NCBI GenBank assembly: GCA_023419315.1
Contig: JAEZYE010000062.1
Location: 1 to 27,781, forward strand
DNA: 27,781 nt
DNA from: Pseudomonadota bacterium
GTDB lineage: Bacteria > Pseudomonadota > Gammaproteobacteria > Xanthomonadales > Xanthomonadaceae
Direction: 5' to 3'
Part shown: positions 1 through 9,217 of the stretch, piece after piece
Layout: every line of letters starts with the position of its first letter
How positions within the stretch are numbered: the first letter of the stretch is position 1
Translations under genes and position numbers: made by a program
The notes under the pieces: model-generated
Databases searched by the model: none
Told to the model about the DNA's origin: nothing
Seen by the model: only the letters and a program-made list of their open reading frames with translations

Positions 1-7
1 AAGCGCT

Positions 8-36
8 TTACAAAACAAAACCCCGCGAACGGGGTT
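8..36 (-). terminator. Rho-independent terminator after tRNA-Gly
   Basis: Read on the minus strand, a 7-bp perfect stem (AACCCCG / CGGGGTT, plus-strand bases 19-25 and 30-36) with a TTCG tetraloop is followed directly by a T-rich tract (TTTTGTTTTG). It begins about 12 nt after the tRNA 3' end and is the best intrinsic terminator in the window. It probably ends the whole comEC-to-tRNA transcription unit. Confidence 0.85.
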
Positions 37-48
37 GTGTTCTGAATA

Positions 49-762
<714 letters not shown>

Positions 763-769
763 CAGATCT

Positions 770-2647
770 CTACTCGTTTCCCGAAAGTGGTGCCGGCAGC
801 CCGTGCAGGTTAGCGTATATCCGTTCGGCCAGCCCGGCGTTGATTCCCTCCACGCGCGCGATCTCGTCGGCGCCCGCGGCCTTCAGGCCGGCAAGGCCGC
901 CGAAATGCTTGAGCAGGCTGGCGCGGCGACGCGGCCCGATGCCCGGAATATCCTCGAGCTTGCTGGTCATCCGCGCTTTCTGGCGCTTGCCGCGATGACC
1001 GGTGATGGCGAACCGGTGCGCCTCGTCGCGGACCTGCTGGATCAGTTGCAGGGCCGGAGATGCGGCGCCCGGACGCACCTCGTTGCCGTCCGCGAGCACC
1101 AGCGTTTCGTGCCCCGCCCTGCGTTCCTCGCCCTTGGCGACGCCGACGACCACAACGCCGTCCACGCCCTGATCGGCAAGTACGGCCTTCGCTTGCGCCA
1201 ACTGGCCTGCGCCGCCATCGATGAGCAGCACGTCCGGCAGCACGCCGCCTTCCTCGACCGCGCGACGGAATCGCCGCTCCAGCGCCTGATGCATGGCCGC
1301 GTAGTCATCACCCGGCTCGATGCCGGTGATGTTGAAGCGCCGGTACTGCGAGCGCACCGGGCCTTTCGCATCGAACACGACGCACGACGCGACCGTGGCC
1401 TCGCCCATCGTGTGACTGATGTCGAAACACTCGATACGTTGCGCCGGCTCCGGCAGGTTGAGCAACGCCTGCAGCGCCTCGCTACGCGCACTCTGGGCAT
1501 CGCGGCCGGAGATTTCCGTCACCAGCGCAATCTCGGCATTGCGCTTGGCAAGATCCAGATAGCCGGCGCGTTCGCTGCGCACGTTCCACTTCAACTGGAC
1601 CTTGCGTGCCGCCGACGCGGCGAGCGCGGTTTCGATCAGTTGGGCATCGGGAATTTCCCGGTCCAGCACGATCTCGCGCGGGGGCGTCTGCTCGGCGTAG
1701 TACTGCGACACGAATGCACCCAGCACTTCCTCCGCGCTTTCTTCGCCATTGGTGCGTGGGAAGAACGTGCGCGTACCGAGGTTGCGGCCGTCGCGGAACG
1801 CCAGCAGCAACACGCACGCGGTGCTGCCGCGCATCGCGCAGGCGAGTACGTCCAGATCCGCGGCATGACCATCCACGTATTGCCGGGCCTGCAGGCTGCG
1901 GATCGAGCCGATGAGATCGCGCAGGCGTGCAGCTTCCTCAAACTCGAGATTCTCGGCTGCATGCTCCATCGAGCGACTCAGTTCACCGCTGAGTTCATCG
2001 CTGCGACCGTCCAGGAAAAGCGCCGCCTGCCGCACGGCTTCATGATAGGCCTGCGTTTCGACCAGCGCCACGCACGGCGCACTGCAGCGACCGATCTGGT
2101 ATTGCAGGCAGGGCCGCGAGCGATTGCGGAACACGCTGTCTTCGCAGTTGCGGATCTTGAACAGCTTCTGCATCAGGTTGAGCGTTTCGCGCACCGCGCC
2201 AGCGCTCGGATAGGGGCCGAAATAGCGTCCCGGCACAGCGCGGGGTCCGCGATGGAACGCGATGCGCGGCCAGTCTTCCTGGGTGAGCAGGACGTAGGGA
2301 TAGCTTTTGTCGTCACGCAGCAGGACGTTGTAGCGCGGCAGCAGCGACTTGATGAGCTGGTTTTCCAGCAGCAGCGCTTCGGCCTCGGTGCGCGTGACCG
2401 TCACGTCCATGCGCGCGACCTGGGACAGCATCGACAGGATGCGCGTGGTCTTGGGCGTATTGCTGAAGTAGCTGGCCACACGCTTGCGCAGCGCTCCGGC
2501 CTTGCCGACGTAAAGCAGGGAATCGTCAGCCGCATACATGCGGTAGACGCCGGGAGCCAGGCTCAATCCGGCGGCGAAAGCCTTGCCATCGAATCCGGCG
2601 GCGCGCTTGCCGCCGTCCGGCGTTCCGGAAGTATTGCGACCGCTCAT
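770..2647 (-). CDS. uvrC: Excinuclease ABC subunit C
   Basis: This nuclease subunit of nucleotide excision repair incises 3' and then 5' of the lesion after UvrAB loading. The 625-residue protein has the N-terminal GIY-YIG nuclease (PGVY at about 32-35, YVGKA at 46-50), a central UVR helical domain with FEEAARLRDLI, and the RNase H-like C-terminal nuclease (ECFDISH, LLIDGGAGQL). It ends in a helix-hairpin-helix pair (DIPGIGPRR, VEGINAGLAERIY). The length is normal for UvrC. The frame stays open 69 codons upstream, but the ATG at 2647 forms an ATGA overlap with the stop of the preceding NHL gene and the extra residues look non-native, so this start is preferred. pgsA follows after 7 nt, as in many gammaproteobacteria. 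Confidence 0.97.
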   Translation of the reverse strand: MSGRNTSGTPDGGKRAAGFDGKAFAAGLSLAPGVYRMYAADDSLLYVGKAGALRKRVASYFSNTPKTTRILSMLSQVARMDVTVTRTEAEALLLENQLIKSLLPRYNVLLRDDKSYPYVLLTQEDWPRIAFHRGPRAVPGRYFGPYPSAGAVRETLNLMQKLFKIRNCEDSVFRNRSRPCLQYQIGRCSAPCVALVETQAYHEAVRQAALFLDGRSDELSGELSRSMEHAAENLEFEEAARLRDLIGSIRSLQARQYVDGHAADLDVLACAMRGSTACVLLLAFRDGRNLGTRTFFPRTNGEESAEEVLGAFVSQYYAEQTPPREIVLDREIPDAQLIETALAASAARKVQLKWNVRSERAGYLDLAKRNAEIALVTEISGRDAQSARSEALQALLNLPEPAQRIECFDISHTMGEATVASCVVFDAKGPVRSQYRRFNITGIEPGDDYAAMHQALERRFRRAVEEGGVLPDVLLIDGGAGQLAQAKAVLADQGVDGVVVVGVAKGEERRAGHETLVLADGNEVRPGAASPALQLIQQVRDEAHRFAITGHRGKRQKARMTSKLEDIPGIGPRRRASLLKHFGGLAGLKAAGADEIARVEGINAGLAERIYANLHGLPAPLSGNE

Positions 2648-4068
2648 TCGTCGATCGGTACGTGGCTCAGCTCGCCGCTGGCGATATCGAGGCGAAGCAC
2701 GGCGTGCGCGTCGGTTTCGGCGATCCACAGGCTTCCGCCATGCAGCGCAAGCCCCGTCGGTCCATGCAGCGTCCGCGGCAACGTCACGGTGCTCAACTCG
2801 CCACCACCCAACCGCAGCATGCGCAGGCTGCCGTTGCCGCTGTCGGCAATCCACAGCTGCGGCGCTTCGGCGCTGATCGCGATGCCCTGCGGATGTTGCA
2901 ATCGCGCCGCATCACGCGGGCCATCCTCGCCGCCGAACTGCCACGGCCCTTGGCCGATCAGCGTCTGCACGGTATCGCTGCGCAGTTGCATGGAGCGAAT
3001 GGCCGAACCCAGCGCATCACAGGCGTACAAGGTCTGCTGGACAAGGGCGAGCGCGGCCGGTTGTGCGAACGCCGCCATCGGACCGACGCCGTCGCGCACC
3101 TCCACCTGCCCGGAGCCAGCGCGCAGCCGCAATTCATGCGTGCCGAGGTCGTAGCTCCAGATGCGGTTGTCGCCCGCCATGGCGATGAAGATCTGATTGT
3201 TGCCCGCCGCGATCGCCATCGGCTGGTTCAGGCTGACGCTGCGCGCACCGTTGACGATGCCTTCGACCGGATCGGCCGCGCGCCCGTTGCCGCACAGCGT
3301 GTCGACCGCCCCGGTCGGCAGGTGGATGCGACGAAGCGCATGGTTGCCGGTGTCGGCGACGTACAGGCACTCACGCACGAGCGCCAGCCCATGCGGATTG
3401 CGGAACGCGGCGTGGGTGGTCTCGCCATCGACCAGATCCCCGCCCGCCATGCCGAACTGGCGCAGCACGCGCCCGCCATGCGTGCATTCAAGAATGCGAT
3501 GGTGCCCGCTGTCGGCGACGAACAGGCGGTCGGCCGTCGCGGCCAGCGCCGTCGGGAAACGCAGCGGCAGCCTTGGCTCCGGATGGCTCTCGCGCGGTAT
3601 GCGCAAATCGTCCTCCGGCGGCGTGCCCAGTGTTTCGCAAAGGCTGGCAACCGAACGCTCCAGCTCCGCCGACGCCTCCATGCCTACCAGCCGGTGCCGG
3701 ACCACCCCTTCGGCGTCGATCAGCAGTACGGTGGGCCAACTGTCGATGCCGAACGTCTGCCATGCCGCCCAGTTGGCGTCGTGTGCGATGGGGAACGAAG
3801 CACCATGCCGGCGCAGCCGCTTGAGCGAGGTCTGCGGGTCGCGCTCACTGTCGAAGCGCGGCACGTTCACCACCAGCGTTTGCAGGCGGCCCAGGTGGCG
3901 CGACTGCAATACGGCCAGTTCGTTCAATCGCTGTCCGCACCAGGCGGAAGCCGCATTGACGAACGCAAGCGCCACGACCCGTCCGCGCTGTTCCAGCAGC
4001 GAACCGGAGGGCGCGTTCAGCCAGGGCAGACCCGGCGGAAGTTCGGGAGCCAGAGAGTCGGCGGTCAT
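2644..4068 (-). CDS. Thioredoxin-like / NHL-repeat (NHLRC2-like) protein
   Basis: The protein has 474 residues and its biochemical role is not known to me. The first ~150 residues look like a thioredoxin-fold domain (VALAFVNAASAWCGQRL, later a SWPTVLLID strand). The rest contains about six NHL repeats of the type P-x-G-L-A-L-x(5)-LYVADTGNH, predicting a six-bladed beta-propeller. This order matches the NHLRC2 family. In place of a CxxC motif I see C-G-Q-R, so the second cysteine is replaced by Arg and disulfide reductase activity is doubtful. No obvious signal peptide is seen. The ATG at 4068 forms an ATGA overlap with the phosphatase stop; an in-frame start nine codons upstream is less likely. 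Its own stop overlaps uvrC in the same way. Confidence 0.85.
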   Translation of the reverse strand: MTADSLAPELPPGLPWLNAPSGSLLEQRGRVVALAFVNAASAWCGQRLNELAVLQSRHLGRLQTLVVNVPRFDSERDPQTSLKRLRRHGASFPIAHDANWAAWQTFGIDSWPTVLLIDAEGVVRHRLVGMEASAELERSVASLCETLGTPPEDDLRIPRESHPEPRLPLRFPTALAATADRLFVADSGHHRILECTHGGRVLRQFGMAGGDLVDGETTHAAFRNPHGLALVRECLYVADTGNHALRRIHLPTGAVDTLCGNGRAADPVEGIVNGARSVSLNQPMAIAAGNNQIFIAMAGDNRIWSYDLGTHELRLRAGSGQVEVRDGVGPMAAFAQPAALALVQQTLYACDALGSAIRSMQLRSDTVQTLIGQGPWQFGGEDGPRDAARLQHPQGIAISAEAPQLWIADSGNGSLRMLRLGGGELSTVTLPRTLHGPTGLALHGGSLWIAETDAHAVLRLDIASGELSHVPIDE

Positions 4069-4556
4069 GATGGCCCGATTATGCCGCAGTCCCACTCCGA
4101 TGCCAGACGCGTCACCACCGCCTGCGCCGCCGAATCGACCAGTCGCCAGACATGGTCGAAATCGTCGTGTCCGCCGGTGTAGGGGTCAGGCACCGCGCCC
4201 GCGGTCTCCACGCCGGCCCAGTCCAGCAGCAACACCGCCTTGTGGGCGAGCCCGGGCGGCGCGATGCGACGGACATCGCTCAGGTTCTGCCGGTCAGCGC
4301 AGAACAGCCAGTCGTACGCCTCGAAGTCCTGCGGACGGATCTGGCGTGCGCGTTGCCCGCTGATGTCCACACCATGGCGCCGGGCGCAGGCGATGGCGCG
4401 TGGATCCGGCGGCTCGCCCACATGCCAGTGCCCGGTTCCGGCCGAATCGACCTCCACCTTGCCTGACAGTTTCGATCCCGCCAGATGATGGCGCAGCGCA
4501 CCTTCGGCCAGCGGCGACCGACAGATGTTGCCCAGGCAGACCACCAGCAGCCTCAC
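4065..4556 (-). CDS. Low-molecular-weight protein tyrosine phosphatase
   Basis: This cytoplasmic phosphatase belongs to the arsenate reductase/LMW-PTP fold and hydrolyses phosphotyrosine. In bacteria it is often linked to capsule or exopolysaccharide control, but its substrate here cannot be inferred. The N-terminal P-loop VCLGNICRSP holds nucleophile C7 and R13 (C-x5-R), and the DPYTG segment at 124-128 supplies the general acid D124. The 163-residue length is typical. The chosen start is GTG at 4556, giving MRLLVVCLGN and a GTGA overlap with the kdsB stop. An in-frame GTG five codons upstream (4571) is possible. The kdsB-phosphatase order is also found in Pseudomonas, where murB follows; here a thioredoxin/NHL gene follows instead. 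Confidence 0.93.
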   Translation of the reverse strand: MRLLVVCLGNICRSPLAEGALRHHLAGSKLSGKVEVDSAGTGHWHVGEPPDPRAIACARRHGVDISGQRARQIRPQDFEAYDWLFCADRQNLSDVRRIAPPGLAHKAVLLLDWAGVETAGAVPDPYTGGHDDFDHVWRLVDSAAQAVVTRLASEWDCGIIGPS

Positions 4557-5320
4557 GCGCGCTGCGCCCACAGGCGTTCCGCGCGTTCAAGGTCTTCAGG
4601 CGTGTCGACGCCGGGCGGAAACGGTTCTGGCGTCAGCGCCACGGCGATGCGATGGCCGGCTTCCAGCACGCGCAACTGTTCCAGCGATTCGATCTGCTCA
4701 AGCCGTCCGGGTGGCAGCTGCGTATAACGCCGCAGGAATCCGGCGCGGTACGCGTAGATGCCGATGTGACGCAGCCACTGCGTCGCTTCGGGCAGTCGCG
4801 TGCGATCACCGGCAAACGCATCGCGATGCCACGGGATCGGCGCACGGCTGAAATAAAGGGCGTCGCCGTTGTCCGCCCGCACCAGCTTGACGGCATTGGG
4901 ATCGAACAGCGTCTGCGCATCCGCGATCGGCACGGCAAGCGTCGCCATTTCGGCGCGACTGTCGATGAGGGTGTCGGCCACGCAACGAATGCCCGCCGCC
5001 GGTGCGAAGGGTTCATCGCCTTGCAGATTGACGATGACGGCGTCGTCGCTCCAGCCGGCGATGTCGGCGCACTCGGCCAGGCGATCACTGCCGGACGCAT
5101 GCGAGGCGGACGTCATCGCCACACGCACATCGGTCCCGGCCAATGCATCCCGGATGCGCGCGTCATCCGTCGCCACCCACACCTCGCGCGCGCCTGCGGC
5201 CAGTGCGCGCTGCGCAACGTGGATGACGAGCGGCCGTCCGCCAATCAGTCGCAACGGTTTGCCGGGCAGTCGTGATGCGGCGTATCGCGCCGGAATGGCC
5301 ACGACGAAATCGCGATTCAT
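4553..5320 (-). CDS. kdsB: 3-deoxy-manno-octulosonate cytidylyltransferase (CMP-Kdo synthetase)
   Basis: This enzyme activates Kdo with CTP to CMP-Kdo in the cytoplasm, supplying the sugar for the LPS inner core. The 255 residues match the family length and show its motifs in order: IPARYAASRLPGKPL (nucleotide-binding loop), ATDD, VNLQGDEP (Mg/CTP site), FSRAPIPW, RHIGIYAY, QIESLEQLRVLEAG and GVDTPEDL. The ATG at 5320 forms an ATGA overlap with the lpxK stop. The longer open frame upstream is only the shadow of lpxK. Because lpxK and kdsB overlap, there is no room for the small Trm112/YcaR-type gene that separates them in E. coli and Pseudomonas. The 3' end overlaps the phosphatase gene (GTGA). 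Confidence 0.97.
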   Translation of the reverse strand: MNRDFVVAIPARYAASRLPGKPLRLIGGRPLVIHVAQRALAAGAREVWVATDDARIRDALAGTDVRVAMTSASHASGSDRLAECADIAGWSDDAVIVNLQGDEPFAPAAGIRCVADTLIDSRAEMATLAVPIADAQTLFDPNAVKLVRADNGDALYFSRAPIPWHRDAFAGDRTRLPEATQWLRHIGIYAYRAGFLRRYTQLPPGRLEQIESLEQLRVLEAGHRIAVALTPEPFPPGVDTPEDLERAERLWAQRA

Positions 5321-6321
5321 GGCGTGGGTTTCTCCCTGGAAGCCACCCTGTCCAGCAACGCCACCCAGAATGCCTCCGGCAGGCTGGCGGTCACCGGCAC
5401 GCTGAAATACCAGTCCTTGGCGAACGCAGCGCACTTGACCGCGTCTTTCTCGGTCATCAGCACGGGCAACTCGCTGCCGAACTCGAAGTCGGCCGGCGTG
5501 TACGCATGGTGGTCGTCGAACGCATGCGGCACGACCCCGATGCCCTGCGCGCGCAGCATCTCGAAAAAGCGCTGCGGATGGCCGATACCCGCCACGGCAT
5601 GGACACGTTGCCCGGCAAATGAAGACAGTGCGCGCGGACGACCTCCCCGCAGCGGCAAGGTCTGTTCGCTTTGCAGGGTCATCGGCCACTCGCCGAACGA
5701 CGCTTCGCCACCGTTGAGGACGCGGAAATCGCAGCGCTGGCCGCGTTCGGCCGGCTCGCGCAGCGGCCCGGCGGGCAGCAGGCGTCCGTTGCCGTAGCGA
5801 CGTCGGCCGTCGATGACTTCGATCTCCACATCACGCTCCAGCCGGTAGTGCTGGAGGCCGTCGTCGCAGACGACAACGTCGCAACCTTCCGCAATCAGCG
5901 TCCGGGCGGCGGCGACGCGATCCCGATCCACGCGCACGCGGACACCCGTGCGGCGGGCAATCAGCACCGGTTCGTCACCGCCCGACTCTGGCGAAGTCCG
6001 CGCATCCACCCATGCCGCCAGCGTTTCGTCCCTGCGCCCGTAACCCCGGCTGGCGACGCCCGGCGTGTAGCCGGCTTCACGCAGTCGCTGCACGAGCGCG
6101 ATCGTCAGCGGCGTCTTGCCGGTGCCGCCGACAGTGACATTGCCCACCACGATGACAGGCGCCGGCACACGCTGCGAGCGCAGCCATCCGGCACGGAAGA
6201 GACGCAGGCGCAGCGCGATCAGCGCGCCATAGACCGCTGCCAGCACGCGCGCGTGCCAAGGCGGCGTGCGATCGGAATGCCAGTAGTCCGGCGGCGATTT
6301 CGTGTTGCCGCTTCCGCTCAC
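5317..6321 (-). CDS. lpxK: Tetraacyldisaccharide 4'-kinase
   Basis: This kinase phosphorylates the 4' position of the lipid A disaccharide at the cytoplasmic face of the inner membrane. The 334-residue protein has a membrane-anchoring hydrophobic segment near residues 25-45, then the Walker A motif GNVTVGGTGKTP (60-71). The family segments SRGYGRR, GGDEPVLIA and CDDGLQHYRL follow. The start is GTG (6321-6319), which forms a GTGA overlap with the msbA stop, and its own TGA overlaps the kdsB ATG. The msbA-lpxK pair is the classical arrangement: LpxK finishes part of lipid A and MsbA flips it. Confidence 0.96.
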   Translation of the reverse strand: MSGSGNTKSPPDYWHSDRTPPWHARVLAAVYGALIALRLRLFRAGWLRSQRVPAPVIVVGNVTVGGTGKTPLTIALVQRLREAGYTPGVASRGYGRRDETLAAWVDARTSPESGGDEPVLIARRTGVRVRVDRDRVAAARTLIAEGCDVVVCDDGLQHYRLERDVEIEVIDGRRRYGNGRLLPAGPLREPAERGQRCDFRVLNGGEASFGEWPMTLQSEQTLPLRGGRPRALSSFAGQRVHAVAGIGHPQRFFEMLRAQGIGVVPHAFDDHHAYTPADFEFGSELPVLMTEKDAVKCAAFAKDWYFSVPVTASLPEAFWVALLDRVASREKPTP

Positions 6322-8069
6322 TCGGCGTCGCCTTCACGGAACTGCATGCGATGCAGGTGCGCGTACAGGCCATCGCGCGCGAGCAGTTCCGAATGCGTGC
6401 CCTGCTCCACCAGTCGGCCGTGATCCAGCACCAGCACCTGATCGGCGTGCTCGATCGTGGACAGCCGATGCGCAATGACCAGCGTGGTGCGGTCCGGCAT
6501 CAATTTCTGCAGGGCGTTCTGCACCAGGCGCTCGGACTCGTTGTCCAGCGCGGCGGTCGCCTCGTCGAGAATGAGGATGGGCGCATCCTTGAGCATCGCG
6601 CGCGCAATCGCCAGGCGTTGACGCTGCCCACCGGAAAGCCGGCCACCCTTGGCGCCCACCGGGGACTCCAGGCCTTCCGGCAGTTCGCGCACGAATTCCA
6701 TCGCGTTCGCGCTCTCGACCGCGCGGGTCAGCGCGGTGGACGACGCGCTCTGCATTTCGCCATAGGCAACGTTCTCGGCGACGCTGCCATCGAACAGGAT
6801 GACCTGCTGGCCGACCAGGGCGATCTGCCGGCGCAGATCCGCCAGCGGATACTCCTGCACCGGATGTCCATCGAGCAGGATCTCGCCCGATTCGATTTCA
6901 TAGAAGCGCGGGATCAGCTTGATGAGGCTGGACTTGCCGCTGCCGGAACGCCCCACGATCGCAGTCACGGTGCCAGGACGGGCGATGAAGCTGATGCCGT
7001 CCAGCGCGGGCCGCGACTGTCCGGGATAGCGGGCCGTCACATTGCGGAACTCGACCCGACCTTGCGCGCGCGTCAGCGGCCGCGTACCCGAGTCCACTTC
7101 ATCGGGGGTATCAAGTACGGAGAACAGGCGTTCTGCGGAGGCGACGCCGCGTTGCGTCATGTTCTGCACATTGGTCAGCTGCTTGAGTGCAGGAATGATG
7201 GCGATCATGGAGGTCATCAATCCTACGAAATCACCTGCGGTGAGCCGGCCTTGCGCCGCTTCACGTCCCGCAATGAACAATAGTGCAGCCAGCCCCACCG
7301 CCCCCATCAGCTGCACAGTCGCCGAAGAGATCGCGCGCGTAGATTCGACTTTCATCGCCAGCCGCAGATTGTTGTCGGCAAGCACTCGGTAGCGTGAGAG
7401 CTCCGGTTCTTGCGCGCCGTAAATCTTCACTTCCTGATGGCTGGACAACGTCTGGTCCGCAGACTGCAACAACTGCGCACCGCTTTCCTGGATTCGGTGA
7501 CTGATACGTCGATAACGCTTTGCCACCTTGTCCATGACCCAGGCCAACGGGGGCGCGAGCACCAATATCGCAATGGTGACCTGCCAGCTGTACCAGAGCA
7601 TGACGGTCAGCGCACCGATGACCTGTAGCGATTGTTGAACAACGACTTTCAGCGCATCGACAGCGGCTTGGGCCACCTGATCACAGTCCGAACCCAAGCG
7701 AACAAGCATTGAGGGCACAGGCTCACCGTCGAAGCGGGAGCCGGGCAGTCGGAGATACTTGCCCAGCACCTTGACTCGCAAATCACGTGAAATGCTACGT
7801 GCAGAACGTCCCATCGAAACGTCGGTGATGTAACCCGCGACGCCACGAACCACGAAGAGGCCGATAATCGCCAATGGCATCCACGGCTTGAGGTTGGAAG
7901 GAGTTACGAGCCCGTTCGTGATCGGCTTCATCAAGGCCAGGAAGGCACTTCCCGCGCCGGCCTCGAGCAGCGCGCCAAACAGTGCAAGCAGCAACAGTCC
8001 GGTATAGGGTTTGGCGAATTTCAGCAGGCGCCGATAGGTCTGCCAGGGTGTGGCTTGTATCGCGCTCAC
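6318..8069 (-). CDS. msbA: Lipid A export ABC transporter, ATPase-permease
   Basis: This homodimeric inner-membrane flippase moves core-lipid A from the inner to the outer leaflet. The 583 residues comprise an N-terminal six-helix transmembrane domain (about 20-310) and an ATPase domain with Walker A GRSGSGKS (373-380), signature LSGGQ (478-482), Walker B ILILDE (498-503) and switch His534 in IAHRLST. Length and motif order fit MsbA. The start is GTG (8069-8067), overlapping the exbD stop (GTGA). The stop overlaps lpxK in the same way, so production is probably translationally coupled to both neighbours. The N-terminal third is slightly less GC-rich than the rest. Confidence 0.96.
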   Translation of the reverse strand: MSAIQATPWQTYRRLLKFAKPYTGLLLLALFGALLEAGAGSAFLALMKPITNGLVTPSNLKPWMPLAIIGLFVVRGVAGYITDVSMGRSARSISRDLRVKVLGKYLRLPGSRFDGEPVPSMLVRLGSDCDQVAQAAVDALKVVVQQSLQVIGALTVMLWYSWQVTIAILVLAPPLAWVMDKVAKRYRRISHRIQESGAQLLQSADQTLSSHQEVKIYGAQEPELSRYRVLADNNLRLAMKVESTRAISSATVQLMGAVGLAALLFIAGREAAQGRLTAGDFVGLMTSMIAIIPALKQLTNVQNMTQRGVASAERLFSVLDTPDEVDSGTRPLTRAQGRVEFRNVTARYPGQSRPALDGISFIARPGTVTAIVGRSGSGKSSLIKLIPRFYEIESGEILLDGHPVQEYPLADLRRQIALVGQQVILFDGSVAENVAYGEMQSASSTALTRAVESANAMEFVRELPEGLESPVGAKGGRLSGGQRQRLAIARAMLKDAPILILDEATAALDNESERLVQNALQKLMPDRTTLVIAHRLSTIEHADQVLVLDHGRLVEQGTHSELLARDGLYAHLHRMQFREGDAE

Positions 8070-8488
8070 TGCTTCTGCTCCGGCGCCGTGGCGATCTGGA
8101 TCCGGCGAAAGCCGGCCTGGGCCAATGCGTCATAGGCCGTCACGACGGCCTGGTGCGGGGTCCGCGCATCCGCGCGCAGCAGGACGGGGCGTTCCCGGTC
8201 ACTGCCTGCGACCTTCTCAATCGTCTGCTTCAGAGAATCGACATCCGTGCGCAGCACTTCCTGCTCATCGACGAAGTAATGACCGTCGGCATTCACCAGC
8301 ACGCTCAGCACTTTCGCTTGCGCGGCGACGGGTTCCCCCTGCGCGCGCGGCAGTTGGAGCTGCAGCATGGAGCGCGAATCGAAGGTCGTCGTGATCACGA
8401 AGAAAATGATCAGCACGAGGATGACGTCAATCAACGGAACCAGATTGATGTCCGGCTCTTCCTGGGCACGGTCGTCGCGAATCCGCAT
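8066..8488 (-). CDS. exbD: ExbD/TolR-family biopolymer transport protein
   Basis: This small protein is a partner of the ExbB proton channel and uses the proton-motive force to energise a TonB- or Tol-type periplasmic machine. The 140 residues have one transmembrane helix (about 16-36) carrying the conserved aspartate in NLVPLIDVILVLIIFF, followed by a periplasmic domain. It lies 3 nt after exbB and overlaps msbA by GTGA. No tonB is present, and the position before msbA-lpxK matches the exbB2-exbD2 genes next to comEC and lpxK in Pseudomonas. The partner machine is therefore unresolved. It could also be named TolR-like, but there is no tolA, tolB or pal nearby. Confidence 0.93.
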   Translation of the reverse strand: MRIRDDRAQEEPDINLVPLIDVILVLIIFFVITTTFDSRSMLQLQLPRAQGEPVAAQAKVLSVLVNADGHYFVDEQEVLRTDVDSLKQTIEKVAGSDRERPVLLRADARTPHQAVVTAYDALAQAGFRRIQIATAPEQKQ

Positions 8489-8491
8489 GGT

Positions 8492-9154
8492 TCAACCGTT
8501 CACGCCGGCAGGTGCCGGACTGACAACCGGGCGCTGGGCGGCGGCGCGTTGCGGTCGCGATTCGAGTGCATCGAGCAGTGCACCGGCTTCCTTTTCCATC
8601 TCGATGACGAAGCCGTTGATGCGGCCGCGGAAATACCGGTGGGCCATCAATGCGGGAATCGCGACGATCATGCCGGTCGCTGCGCAGACCAGCGCCTTGC
8701 CGATACCGCCCGCAAGCTGGTTGACATCACCCAATCCACTTTCCTGGATGCCCAGGAACATCTGGATCATGCCGACAACCGTGCCCAGCAGACCCAGCAG
8801 CGGCCCGGCCGAAGCAATGCTGCCCAGCGCATTGAGGAATTTTTCCATCCGGTGCACGACGTGACGGCCGGTGTCTTCGATGCGTTCACGAATCTGGTCA
8901 CGCGGGCGATTCCTGACGTCGAGCGCCGCCGCCAGCAGTTCGCCCAGCGGAGAGTTGCGACGAAGCGACTCGATATGCGCGGGTTCCAACTGTCCGCGCA
9001 CCGCCCAGTTGCGGACTTCCTCGCCCAGGCCCGGTGGCATGACTTCCTTGCGGCGCAGGGTCCAGAAGCGTTCCACCACGATGGCCAGCGCCAGCACGGC
9101 CAGCAGCAGGAGGGGGATCATCGGCCAGCCACCGGCCTTGACCAATTCCAGCAC
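8492..9154 (-). CDS. exbB: MotA/TolQ/ExbB proton-channel protein
   Basis: This channel subunit pairs with the downstream ExbD-family protein. It has about 220 residues with an N-terminal transmembrane helix (WPMIPLLLLAVLALAIVV), a cytoplasmic helical region, and two further helices containing the family core GPLLGLLGTVVGMI and AGGIGKALVCAATGMIVAIP. The GTG at 9154 is preferred because GAGGA stands 6 nt upstream and the product begins LELVKAGGWP. In-frame TTG codons at 9160 and 9181 are alternatives; the first would have almost no spacing to that ribosome binding site. A 63-nt gap to comEC holds a small GGCCC/GGGCC hairpin just before the ribosome binding site. Confidence 0.93.
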   Translation of the reverse strand: MLELVKAGGWPMIPLLLLAVLALAIVVERFWTLRRKEVMPPGLGEEVRNWAVRGQLEPAHIESLRRNSPLGELLAAALDVRNRPRDQIRERIEDTGRHVVHRMEKFLNALGSIASAGPLLGLLGTVVGMIQMFLGIQESGLGDVNQLAGGIGKALVCAATGMIVAIPALMAHRYFRGRINGFVIEMEKEAGALLDALESRPQRAAAQRPVVSPAPAGVNG

Positions 9155-9217
9155 GTTCAATCCTCGGGCCCTTGGGGCCAACGTCTCGTCGGCCGATAGG
9201 ATAGCCCACGCGGCTGG

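Noticed and set aside
9165..9210. A -10-like TATCCT and a GGCCC/GGGCC hairpin between comEC and exbB, as a possible internal promoter or attenuator
   Set aside because: No -35 element at acceptable spacing, and the hairpin has no T-run; too weak to list as a feature.
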